This document shows, piece after piece, positions 42,577-50,474 of a stretch of DNA of 59,081 bases. Origin of the DNA: Deltaproteobacteria bacterium (lineage in GTDB: Bacteria; Myxococcota_A; Polyangia; Polyangiales; Ga0077539). The translations under genes were made by a program, and so were the position numbers. The notes under the pieces are model-generated. The model saw only the letters and a list, made by a program, of their open reading frames with translations, made no database searches and was not told the origin of the DNA. Position 1 is the stretch's first letter; each line of letters begins with the position of its first letter. Location of the stretch: the NCBI GenBank assembly GCA_030694465.1, contig JAUXYJ010000014.1:1-59081 (forward strand). The letters are read 5' to 3'.

Positions 42577-44124
42577 CTATCTGAGATTTTTCAGGTCTTC
42601 GTGGATGAGTCGCGCGACGTGTTCGCCGCCGAGGGTCACCATCGGGACGCCCCCACCGGGGTGCGCGCTCCCCGTCGCGAGGTAGAGCCCACGCAGCGAG
42701 TCGACGCGCTGTTTGGGCCGGCGAAACGGCGCGGTGGCGCCGTGGGGTGCCTCGCCATAGATCGCTCCGCCCACGGACCCAAGCGCCGCAATGGTCCTGG
42801 GTGTCACCCTCGCCCGCGTCACAATCCGAGCCGAAATCCCCGGAACAATCTCTTCGAGCCGCTTGAGAATCACCGCGTCGAGCGCGCGCACCACGTCCGA
42901 GTCGTCATCCCACTGCGCGGGGCTGTCTCCGGTCGCAGGGGCATTGACCAGCACATAGAGCGAGTGACAGCCCTCGGGCGCCACGCCGGGCTCGGTCAGG
43001 CTCGGCACGTTGACGTACAACGTGGGCTCGCCAGGCGGGAGCTTGCGCGCGAAGAGATCGGTAAACTCTCGCGCATAATCCGGGCAAAAATACAGCGAAT
43101 GGTGCTTAAGCGGCGCCACATCTCCGCGCACCCCGAGCAAGAGCGCGTAGCACGACACGCTGCGCTCGCGCGCCCTGAGCGCAGGGAGGTCCAGGGCCTT
43201 GGCGGCGTGCGACAAGAAGCTCTCGACCGCGGACTGCGGGTCCACGTTGACCACCACCGCGTGCGCCCTGAGGGTCTCGTGATCGGTGCGCACAGAGACC
43301 ACACGATCTCGCTCGAATTGCACGTCACGCGCAGGAGTATCCAGCACGATGCGCACACCGCGCGCGGTGAGATTCTTGGCGAGGGCGTAGGCGATCGCGG
43401 CCATCCCGCCCCGCGGATGCTGTGCCCCGAGCGTGCACTCGACGTGCGCGATGTTGGCGTACGCCGCCGAGGTGTGCATGGGATCTCCGCCCACGTACGT
43501 CGCAAATCGCTGCACAAACGCACGCATTTCGTCGGTGCGAAAGCGCTCAACAGACAGCTCTCGCAGCGTGCCCAGGCTCTTGCCCAGGCGCACCGCCCCC
43601 ATGCCGCGCTTGAGCACACGCGCCGCAAACCCGGCGTAGCTCGTAAACGGAGCCTCGAGATAGGGCTCGCTCGCGTAGCGCCAGAGCGTCGCGGCGTGCG
43701 AGATAAACTCTCGGTACGCGCGGCCTTCGCCTGCAAAAACACGCTCAATCGCCGAGGCCGTCTCCACCGCGTCTTGCGTCACATCGAGCGTGCGTCCCCC
43801 TGAAAAGAAGTACCGCGTCTCGGGATGAATCGGCAAGAGCCCCACGTCTCGGTCAAGGTCGCCCCCCGCCGCGACAAACGCGCGACGCAGCACATCGGCC
43901 ATGGTCAAGAGCGTCGGCCCCGTGTCAAAGCGAAAGCCATCTTGCTCAAGACGCCCTGCTTTTCCGCCCACGGAGGGGCCCTGCTCGAGCACGGTCACCC
44001 TGTGCCCTTGCGCGCTCAAATGGGCCGCCGCGGACAAGCCGCCCATGCCTGCGCCGATCACCACGATGTCCAAGCGTTCACGATCTGTCACGACCGAGTG
44101 TGATGCGCTACGTGAGCCTATCAT
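42577..44124 (-). CDS. CrtI/CrtD-type carotenoid desaturase
   Basis: 515 residues from ATG 44124, which overlaps the crtB TGA in ATGA. N-terminal FAD-binding motif LDIVVIGAGMGGLSAAAHL, followed by HRVTVLEQGPSVGGKAGRLE and FDTGPTLLTM; C-terminal block GLYLATGSAHPGGGVPM and GEHVARLI. This family includes phytoene desaturase (CrtI) and hydroxyneurosporene desaturase (CrtD). The gene order crtB-this-crtC recalls the carotenoid operon of Myxococcus, where the gene between crtB and crtC is crtD, so CrtD is my preferred reading; sequence alone does not exclude CrtI. No crtE or second desaturase is present here. Confidence 0.9.
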   Translation of the reverse strand: MIGSRSASHSVVTDRERLDIVVIGAGMGGLSAAAHLSAQGHRVTVLEQGPSVGGKAGRLEQDGFRFDTGPTLLTMADVLRRAFVAAGGDLDRDVGLLPIHPETRYFFSGGRTLDVTQDAVETASAIERVFAGEGRAYREFISHAATLWRYASEPYLEAPFTSYAGFAARVLKRGMGAVRLGKSLGTLRELSVERFRTDEMRAFVQRFATYVGGDPMHTSAAYANIAHVECTLGAQHPRGGMAAIAYALAKNLTARGVRIVLDTPARDVQFERDRVVSVRTDHETLRAHAVVVNVDPQSAVESFLSHAAKALDLPALRARERSVSCYALLLGVRGDVAPLKHHSLYFCPDYAREFTDLFARKLPPGEPTLYVNVPSLTEPGVAPEGCHSLYVLVNAPATGDSPAQWDDDSDVVRALDAVILKRLEEIVPGISARIVTRARVTPRTIAALGSVGGAIYGEAPHGATAPFRRPKQRVDSLRGLYLATGSAHPGGGVPMVTLGGEHVARLIHEDLKNLR

Positions 44125-44996
44125 CGCGCCCAAACCGTTCGCGCGATCGCCGAGAGCTTGCGCTGGGTGCTCACCACCGCGCGGCCCGCGAGCAGATCAA
44201 AATCGCGCTCACGCAAGACCTCGAGGATCTCGCTGTAGCTCCCGCGCATCATCGTGGTCGCCACGCGACCTGTGCGCGACGTGATGTGCGGCACCCCTGC
44301 GTCGGCCGACACGTAGCGCGCCTCGGCCATGCGCGCCACCTCGCGGGCGATGGCCCTTAGCGCAGGCGATGCAGTGACTTCACCCAGTGATTCACGCGAG
44401 ATTTCGTATCGATCGAGCATCGTCTGCGGCAGGTACACGCGCCCCCGTTGCACATAGTCTTCGCGCACATCGCGCAAGATGTTGGTGAGCTGCATCGCGA
44501 CCCCGAGGTCCACCGCGGGCCCAAGCGCCTCGCGGTCGTCCACGCCAAACACCGTCGCCATGAGCAAGCCCACGGTCCCCGCGACGAGATAGCAATAGCG
44601 CAAGAGCTCGGCCTCATCCGCGACCTTGGTCAGCGTCACGTCCAGCGCCACACCGTCAATCAGCTCATCGAGCGGCTCGCGCGCGATGCCGTGCCGGCGC
44701 ATCGTGTCTCTCAACGCCAACAGCACCGCGTCGTCTAACGGAGCAAAGCCACACACGTCGTCAAGCTGCGCGCGCAGCGCGATCACGCGTGACTCAAGCT
44801 CTTCGCGCGGAGCCCCCTCGGCCTCGTCGATGGCGTCGTCGACACGCCGACAGAACGCATAGATCGCGTACGCACTGCGACGCCGTGTGGGATCCAGCGC
44901 GTGCGATGCCAAGTAGAAACTACGTGCGTTTTCGCGGGTGACTGTGCGACACGCCTCGTAGGCGCGGGCCATGTCCCATCGAGCTCGGATCGTCAC
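44121..44996 (-). CDS. crtB: Phytoene synthase (squalene/phytoene synthase family)
   Basis: 291 residues from GTG 44996 (overlap GTGA with the acyl-CoA dehydrogenase stop); ATG 44972 is an alternative. CrtB condenses two geranylgeranyl diphosphates to phytoene. Family features: RENARSFYLASHALDPTRR at the start, the first Asp-rich motif FCRRVDDAIDEAEG, and the second, AMQLTNILRDVREDYVQRGR, followed by VYLPQ. Both metal-binding motifs are intact. The substrate would have to come from a GGPP synthase gene located elsewhere. Confidence 0.95.
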   Translation of the reverse strand: MTIRARWDMARAYEACRTVTRENARSFYLASHALDPTRRRSAYAIYAFCRRVDDAIDEAEGAPREELESRVIALRAQLDDVCGFAPLDDAVLLALRDTMRRHGIAREPLDELIDGVALDVTLTKVADEAELLRYCYLVAGTVGLLMATVFGVDDREALGPAVDLGVAMQLTNILRDVREDYVQRGRVYLPQTMLDRYEISRESLGEVTASPALRAIAREVARMAEARYVSADAGVPHITSRTGRVATTMMRGSYSEILEVLRERDFDLLAGRAVVSTQRKLSAIARTVWAR

Positions 44997-46669
44997 GACA
45001 GGTCCATCGCCAACCGGGACGCGTCGTCAAGAGCGCTGCCCTCGCGCATCCAGTCAATGCCTCGCTGCGCATAGCGAGCGGCGGCGAGCGAAGGCCGGAG
45101 ATCTCCCTCGACAGTGAGTGACCACGACGCGTGAGAGCACAACAGCGCGAGCGACAACGAGCGTGCAAGAGTCATAGCGAGTTTGCGTCCGTGCGCTTCG
45201 ATGACGCGAAGCTCACCGCCGTTGCGCGCGAGCCAGGCGAGGGCGCGCTCACACGCACGTTGCGCGTCGAGCGCGTGCGTCTCAAGCGCGGTTTCTCTGC
45301 AATTTCGCACACAACGCGCAAACTCTTCGCGCAGGGCTTCGTGCGCTTCACTCCGCGCGAGCGCACGCAACACATCGAGCGAGAGCACGTTGGTCGTCCC
45401 CTCCCAAATGGGCAACACCTGCGCGTCTCGCAACAGCACCGGAAGCCCCGTGTCTTCGACGTAGCCCGCGCCACCGAAGCACTCCATCGCCTCGCTCGTG
45501 AGCGCGACGGCTTGCTTGCCCGTCGACAATTTGGCCAAGGGCGTGAGCAGCCGCAAGAGCTGCTCGCCGTGCCCATCGAGCGCGCCGTCGTCGTCGAGTC
45601 CCAAGAGCTCACACACCCGAAATGTCAGCGAAAATGCAGCTTCGAATTCACTCTGCATGTCCGCAAGGGTCTCGACGTGGAGGGGCTTGTCTGCCAAGCG
45701 CTCGCCAAACGCGACACGCTTGCGCGCGTAGTCTCGCGCCATCGAGAGGCTGCGACGCATGAAGGCGATCGAGCAGACCGCGTTCCAGGTGCGGGTGACG
45801 TTGAGCATGGGCGTGATGGCGCGGACGCCATCGGTAGTGCTCGAGACCAACGTCGCGGGAGTGTCTTGGAGCGACAGCTCGGCGGTCGGGACCTTGCGTG
45901 TCCCGAGCTTGTCCTTCAACCGATTGATCGAGATGTTTCTCAGGAGCCCCTGCCCATCGCGCGTCTCGACGTAGAACAGCGCCAGGCCCTTGCTGCCCTC
46001 GGGGTTGCCCTCGGGGCGCGCGAGCGTGAGCGCCATTTCGCTCGTCGTTGCGCTGGTAAACCACTTGGTCCCTGACAAGCTCCACGCGCCGCTGGGGTCT
46101 CTCCGCGCGACGGTCTCGCTGCGGCCTACGTCACTGCCGCCTGTGCGCTCGGTCATCCATTGGCCACTCGTCCACGCGAGCGTCGGATCCCGCGAGATCA
46201 ACCGCGAGACCGCGTGTGCATCAAGCGTCGCGTGCTTGTGCGAGCGCAGCGTACGGGCGGCCCCATCGGTCATCGCGAGGGGACAGGTGTACACATCGGA
46301 CGAGGGCGCGAAGAGATAAACCAGTGCGAATTGTGCGGCGCGAGAGAGCGCACCGTACGCGCGCTCATAGCCCGTCGCGACGAGCCCGTGCTCGGCCGCG
46401 AGGACCTTGGCCCGCTTCCACAGGGCGGTCACCTCGATGTGATCTACGCGGTGTCCCCACGGGTCCCACGCCGTCAACGTGGGCTCGTAGAGTCGATCGG
46501 CGCGCTGCAACGGATCGAGCTCGTCGAGCACGACGCGTGAGAGAGACGCGAGCGCGGGCTCGAGGACCTCACGTTCGGACTGCGAAAACACACGTCGAAT
46601 GTACGCACGAAGCACACGATCGCTCTCGTACGGGTCTTCGAGCGCCGGGGGATCTTGATAGAACGCCAT
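44993..46669 (-). CDS. Acyl-CoA dehydrogenase-family flavoprotein (AidB-like)
   Basis: 558 residues, longer than ordinary acyl-CoA dehydrogenases and closer to the AidB branch. Motifs: WMTERTGGSDVGRSETVA, SGTKWFTSATTSEMALTLAR, the central NVTRTWNAVCSIAFMRRSL, and the C-terminal ECFGGAGYVEDTGLPVLLRD and LPIWEGTTNVLSLD (catalytic base region). It is the first gene of the operon and is joined to crtB by a GTGA overlap, so it is probably made with the carotenoid enzymes. The connection is unexplained: it may act on an acyl or lipid substrate, or be a neighbour by chance. A dyad symmetry is found 28 bp upstream. Confidence 0.88.
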   Translation of the reverse strand: MAFYQDPPALEDPYESDRVLRAYIRRVFSQSEREVLEPALASLSRVVLDELDPLQRADRLYEPTLTAWDPWGHRVDHIEVTALWKRAKVLAAEHGLVATGYERAYGALSRAAQFALVYLFAPSSDVYTCPLAMTDGAARTLRSHKHATLDAHAVSRLISRDPTLAWTSGQWMTERTGGSDVGRSETVARRDPSGAWSLSGTKWFTSATTSEMALTLARPEGNPEGSKGLALFYVETRDGQGLLRNISINRLKDKLGTRKVPTAELSLQDTPATLVSSTTDGVRAITPMLNVTRTWNAVCSIAFMRRSLSMARDYARKRVAFGERLADKPLHVETLADMQSEFEAAFSLTFRVCELLGLDDDGALDGHGEQLLRLLTPLAKLSTGKQAVALTSEAMECFGGAGYVEDTGLPVLLRDAQVLPIWEGTTNVLSLDVLRALARSEAHEALREEFARCVRNCRETALETHALDAQRACERALAWLARNGGELRVIEAHGRKLAMTLARSLSLALLCSHASWSLTVEGDLRPSLAAARYAQRGIDWMREGSALDDASRLAMDLS

Positions 46670-46696
46670 AGCCCGCGAGTGTATCGCTGGGTCGGC

Positions 46697-46714
46697 ACTG
46701 AATCACCATTCAGT
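46697..46714. promoter_or_regulatory. 18-bp dyad (candidate operator) upstream of the carotenoid operon
   Basis: ACTGAAT-CACC-ATTCAGT is an inverted repeat with perfect 7-bp arms and a 4-bp spacer, 28-45 bp upstream of the first start codon (46669) of the operon. A TACACT that could be a -10 box lies between it and the start, at about the right distance for the dyad to overlap the -35 region. Carotenoid genes in myxobacteria are light- and B12-regulated through MerR-type repressors, so it is a plausible operator, but the regulator is not identified. Confidence 0.45.
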
Positions 46715-46747
46715 CTCGTCACGCTGCGGGTTTCGCCCCCCGCGCGC

Positions 46748-48400
46748 TCAGGGGATCGGGCTAAACCTCACCGAGGTGTTCGACAGCGGCGCACAGTTGG
46801 TCGCGCCCGCTGTGCAGCCACCGACGGCGAGCATCCCCGTCTGATCTTCGAGCCCCACCGTCGATGCGCGCGCGCCCGTCATCGCCCCGTACACAAAATC
46901 AATGAGGTTGCTCGTCTCGGAGATCACGATCTCGTACGTCGTGTCCACGCCTGCGGGCGAGCAACAGTGGTAGGCGTTGCGCCACTCGATCACCCATCGA
47001 CGGTTGGGCGCGCTGCCCACAGTGGCCACACAGATCCCCGCTGCGTTGGTGTAGTTGTCGAAGAAGTACGGCGCGACGATCGCGTTGGGCAGAGCAGCGG
47101 CCGGAATGCTCCCACTGAGATAGTTGTCCCCCGCGCCGTTGAGCTGGAGATACCCGTTGGTGCTCACATGGGCGGGCGCTCCGGCGAGCAAATTCGTGCT
47201 CCAAAATCGCAGCGCAAAGGGCAGCGTGACTGCCGCGACGCTGTCATCTAGGCTGGGCACCAAGACCACGCGGCCGGGCTGCGCGCACGCGTCGATGTAC
47301 GTCTGCGGCGAGGGTGCGCTCGCCGCGTATCGCGAGTTGAGCGCGCTGCGACAAGTGCCCGAGACGCACGTCGTCCCCGCGCCGCACACCACGCCACAAC
47401 CACCGCAGTTTGTCGCGCTGGTCTGAAGATTCACACACGAGGTCCCGCACTGGTTTTGCCCTGCGGGACACGCCGCTTGGCAGATCCCAAGGACGCACGA
47501 GGTGCTGCCGCCCAACGGTGCGCGACAGACCGTGCCACAACCGCCGCAGTTGCTGACGTTGCTCCGCACATCAAGCTCACACCCGTTGCTCGTGTTGCCA
47601 TCGCAATTGGCAAACCCAGCCGCGCACGCAAGCGAGCACGAGCCCGCCGTACAAGTGCCCATTGAATTTGCACCACCGCACACACGACCGCACGCCCCGC
47701 AGCTCGCTACGCTTGAGTTCGTGTCGGTCTCGCAGCCGTTAGAGCGCGCCATGTCGCAGTCCGCGAAGCCTGCGTTGCACGTGAGCGAACAGGCTCCCAT
47801 CGTGCACGTCGAGGTGCCATTGGCGCCCGTGCACGCGCGGCCACAGGCCCCGCAGTTCGCGAGTGAGCTTTGGGTGTCTTGCTCGCATCCGTTGGTGCGA
47901 TTGAGGTCGCAGTCGCTAAAGCCTGGCGAGCACGTCGTGGTGCACATCCCCGAGGTGCAGAGCGTGTTGTTCGCGCATGTTCGGCCACACATTCCGCAGT
48001 GGGTCGGGTCGCTGGTGGTCGTGACGCAGCGGCCGCCGCAGCAGATATCTCCGGGCCTACACGCGCCACAGCTCGCGTCCGGAACGTCGGCGATATCCAG
48101 GGCGATCGTAACATCCGACCCATCCAGCTGCCCCACGTCCATCGCGTCCACGGTGAGGTCACCATCTCTCGCTGCGTCGCTTGCATCAAGGCTCCCCTGC
48201 GCGTCTGCGTCTTGGCCTTGGAGCACATCGCTTCCATCGCGAAGGACGACATCCTCGCGGTCTGCGCTCACGATGTCCGCGCGATCAAGCGCCTGGTCGC
48301 CACGGGCGTCTTGCGGCCGAACATCCAGCAAATTCGGATCGTAGACCGCACACGAAGCGAGACCATACGCAGCAAACACCAAGCGAAAACGAGAAGCCAT
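46748..48400 (-). CDS. Lipoprotein with repeated Cys-rich (GCE) modules
   Basis: 550 residues. Lipobox AAYGLASC, then an Asp-rich linker with little structure. From about 110 to 340 there are around six Cys-rich modules of about 35-45 residues with the pattern C-x2-G-x-ANCGACGR-x-C and GFADCD-x3-NGCE (for example SDCDLNRTNGCE, ADCDMARSNGCE, ANCDGNTSNGCE). The last 200 residues are a beta-rich globular domain (VLVPSLDDSVAAVTLPFALRF, WVIEWRNAYHCC) of unknown fold. Exported and disulfide-rich. It is the first of four consecutive lipoprotein genes on the minus strand. Confidence 0.8.
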   Translation of the reverse strand: MASRFRLVFAAYGLASCAVYDPNLLDVRPQDARGDQALDRADIVSADREDVVLRDGSDVLQGQDADAQGSLDASDAARDGDLTVDAMDVGQLDGSDVTIALDIADVPDASCGACRPGDICCGGRCVTTTSDPTHCGMCGRTCANNTLCTSGMCTTTCSPGFSDCDLNRTNGCEQDTQSSLANCGACGRACTGANGTSTCTMGACSLTCNAGFADCDMARSNGCETDTNSSVASCGACGRVCGGANSMGTCTAGSCSLACAAGFANCDGNTSNGCELDVRSNVSNCGGCGTVCRAPLGGSTSCVLGICQAACPAGQNQCGTSCVNLQTSATNCGGCGVVCGAGTTCVSGTCRSALNSRYAASAPSPQTYIDACAQPGRVVLVPSLDDSVAAVTLPFALRFWSTNLLAGAPAHVSTNGYLQLNGAGDNYLSGSIPAAALPNAIVAPYFFDNYTNAAGICVATVGSAPNRRWVIEWRNAYHCCSPAGVDTTYEIVISETSNLIDFVYGAMTGARASTVGLEDQTGMLAVGGCTAGATNCAPLSNTSVRFSPIP

Positions 48401-48453
48401 TGAACTTGAGGGTCCAGGCTCTGTTCGCTCACGTCAACCCCACCCAAGCAACC

Positions 48454-50388
48454 TCAGCCCACACCACCACAGCGCCACGTGAACGACAGCGCGCGCAATA
48501 CCGGCGTGGCCACCATGGGCATGCTCACGGGCGTAAACGTGACGGTAATGCGAGCAAATCTCCCGAGATTGATCACGCCGGCGTCACGCAGCTTCTGCGC
48601 AATGTTGATCGGTGAGGGGTCTCGCGGCGCGACACCGAGCGCGATCACCGGCGCCATCGCCAAGCCCGTGCGCGAATCCGCGAGCTGAATCGCAAAGCTC
48701 AGCGAGGTCCCCGCGGGGGTCTCCGAGCGCCAATAGAGCTCGCCGTAGGTGCCGCCCTCGCACGTCTCATAGTCCTCGCTGTAGGTCCCGGTCCCGATCA
48801 CCAAGCGACGCACTGCGCCGGTAAAATCCGTGTACGTGTAGACTTGGTTGGGACCCGTAAACGCGTCCGTGGCCGCGGTCACAGGGTTGTACCGAAGCAA
48901 GGGTGCGCCCGCCGCAGCCGACGTGACCCAGATCAGGCCCGCGCGGTCTGCGCCGATCGCGCTCGAGCCATAGCTCCGCGGGATGCTCACCACGGTCACG
49001 CGATCGCGGGGGATGAGGCCGTTGGGGACAAAGTCCGACGCGTTCCAGTGCATCAGGCGCAGGGGATTTCCGCTCATGGGGGCCCAGACGCGGCCGCTGG
49101 GGTCGACGGTGATGCCCGAGCCCACGTTGGTGCCCATGGGCATGCCCGTAGCCTCTTGCAGAGGCACACGCGTCCACGTGCTCGTCTCGGTGTCATAGCC
49201 CACCGCGTCGGTGCAGTTGGAGCCGCTCAGCCACACGCGCCGACCATCCGTCGTGATCCCGTACGTGCGCTCCCACGTGTTCGCCGCGGTGCACGTCGGC
49301 CGCATCGCCGCAGGCAACGGGATCATCGCGCCCACGGTCCCTGCGGTCACGTTCACTGGGATGAGCCCCTCGCCCAGCGCGTGCTCGTAGAGCGTGTTGT
49401 CTCGCGTGACCACCGCGCCGTAGAGACAGCGCGTCCCGGGCAACGTGCGCAACACACGCCCCGTGCGCGAATCGAGCTGCCAAATCCCTGCGTTTCCTGT
49501 AGCACCAAAGCTCGGGTCACCGCACGCCGCGACCCACGGAGAGCCGCGTGGGTCATCCATTGTTCCGTTGTCGATCGCGATCGAGCGCAAGATCGCGTTG
49601 GCAGAACCCACCGGCGCGGTCCACAGCACGCACTCGTCTTGATCAAACGGGCGCACATCCATCGGCCCTGTGCTCGTGTCAATCATCCCGTTGCCGTTGC
49701 GATCAATGCAATCGCGCGTCTCGGCAGCCATCTTGGTGACCGTGCCCTGCATCGCAAACCCGCGGTTGGCCACGTACGCGTCGCCCTGCCCATCCACCAC
49801 CACACGCGAGGGCATGTTGCAGTTGGACGCGTGACAGCACTGCCCACGACACTCGCCGCTCGCGAGACCCACACGGTAGCGCGCGATCTCGGTCCCAGTG
49901 TTGGCGTCCCACTTGGACACCGTGCTCTCGGCCACGTTGGGAATCCACAGGTAATCTGCACGTCGCGACTCAGCCCGCACGACCAACCCGCCCGAGGGTT
50001 CGTCGTAGGACACTCCGCGCTGAGCTTCTTCGCTAAACGGCCTGCCGCCCATGCCCCCCGTGCGCACCGAGTTGCACGACGTGTCGCGCGTGTGCTGGCA
50101 ACGCCCTACAACGCAGCGGTCAATCGTGCAGCCCTCGTCGTCGTTGCAATCGATGTCATCCGCGCACGGCCGCGCGGTGCTGCCGTCGCCCACAGCGCCG
50201 TCCGACTCTGTGCCTCCGTCGCCTCCCGAGGCGCCATCGCCCTGCGCGACGACGTCCGACGTCAAACCTGAATCTACATTCATGTTTGGGCCGTCTCGTC
50301 CCGCGTCTCGTGGGTTGGGCTGCTCTGGATCAGAACACCCAACGATCCCCAACAACATCACCGCCAAAGACAATCGAGGTACGCGCAT
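48454..50388 (-). CDS. Beta-propeller lipoprotein, paralogue A
   Basis: 644 residues from ATG 50388; the frame is open to 50499, but the signal (MRVPRLSLAVMLLGIVGC) starts here. Asp/Gly-rich linker, a Cys-containing segment (DCNDDEGCTIDRCVVGRCQH), then a propeller-like region with NHL/Vgb-type repeats (YLWIPNVAESTVSKWDANTG, PSRVVVDGQGDAYVANRGF, YGITTDGRRVWLSGSNC). A Cys-framed loop, DRNGNGMIDTS, fits an EF-hand calcium loop. The C-terminal 150 residues form a second domain (GTYGELYWRSETPAGTSLSF). Its last 100 residues are almost identical to those of the next gene. Function unknown; extracellular binding is likely. Confidence 0.8.
   Translation of the reverse strand: MRVPRLSLAVMLLGIVGCSDPEQPNPRDAGRDGPNMNVDSGLTSDVVAQGDGASGGDGGTESDGAVGDGSTARPCADDIDCNDDEGCTIDRCVVGRCQHTRDTSCNSVRTGGMGGRPFSEEAQRGVSYDEPSGGLVVRAESRRADYLWIPNVAESTVSKWDANTGTEIARYRVGLASGECRGQCCHASNCNMPSRVVVDGQGDAYVANRGFAMQGTVTKMAAETRDCIDRNGNGMIDTSTGPMDVRPFDQDECVLWTAPVGSANAILRSIAIDNGTMDDPRGSPWVAACGDPSFGATGNAGIWQLDSRTGRVLRTLPGTRCLYGAVVTRDNTLYEHALGEGLIPVNVTAGTVGAMIPLPAAMRPTCTAANTWERTYGITTDGRRVWLSGSNCTDAVGYDTETSTWTRVPLQEATGMPMGTNVGSGITVDPSGRVWAPMSGNPLRLMHWNASDFVPNGLIPRDRVTVVSIPRSYGSSAIGADRAGLIWVTSAAAGAPLLRYNPVTAATDAFTGPNQVYTYTDFTGAVRRLVIGTGTYSEDYETCEGGTYGELYWRSETPAGTSLSFAIQLADSRTGLAMAPVIALGVAPRDPSPINIAQKLRDAGVINLGRFARITVTFTPVSMPMVATPVLRALSFTWRCGGVG
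48602..48858. repeat. Near-identical block shared with 50623-50879
   Basis: Aligned without gaps at a constant offset of 2021 bp, this block differs from 50623-50879 at only about 11 of some 257 bases, mostly silent or third-position. The flanking parts of the two genes diverge much more. It encodes the propeller end and C-terminal domain of paralogues A and B. Confidence 0.8.
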
Positions 50389-50474
50389 GAAGAGTATTCT
50401 TGCACGACTCTCGTTCCGGTGGAGGATGGCATTTCGCAGCAGCATTCTCCACGTTTTGTCTAAGTGCCTAGACC

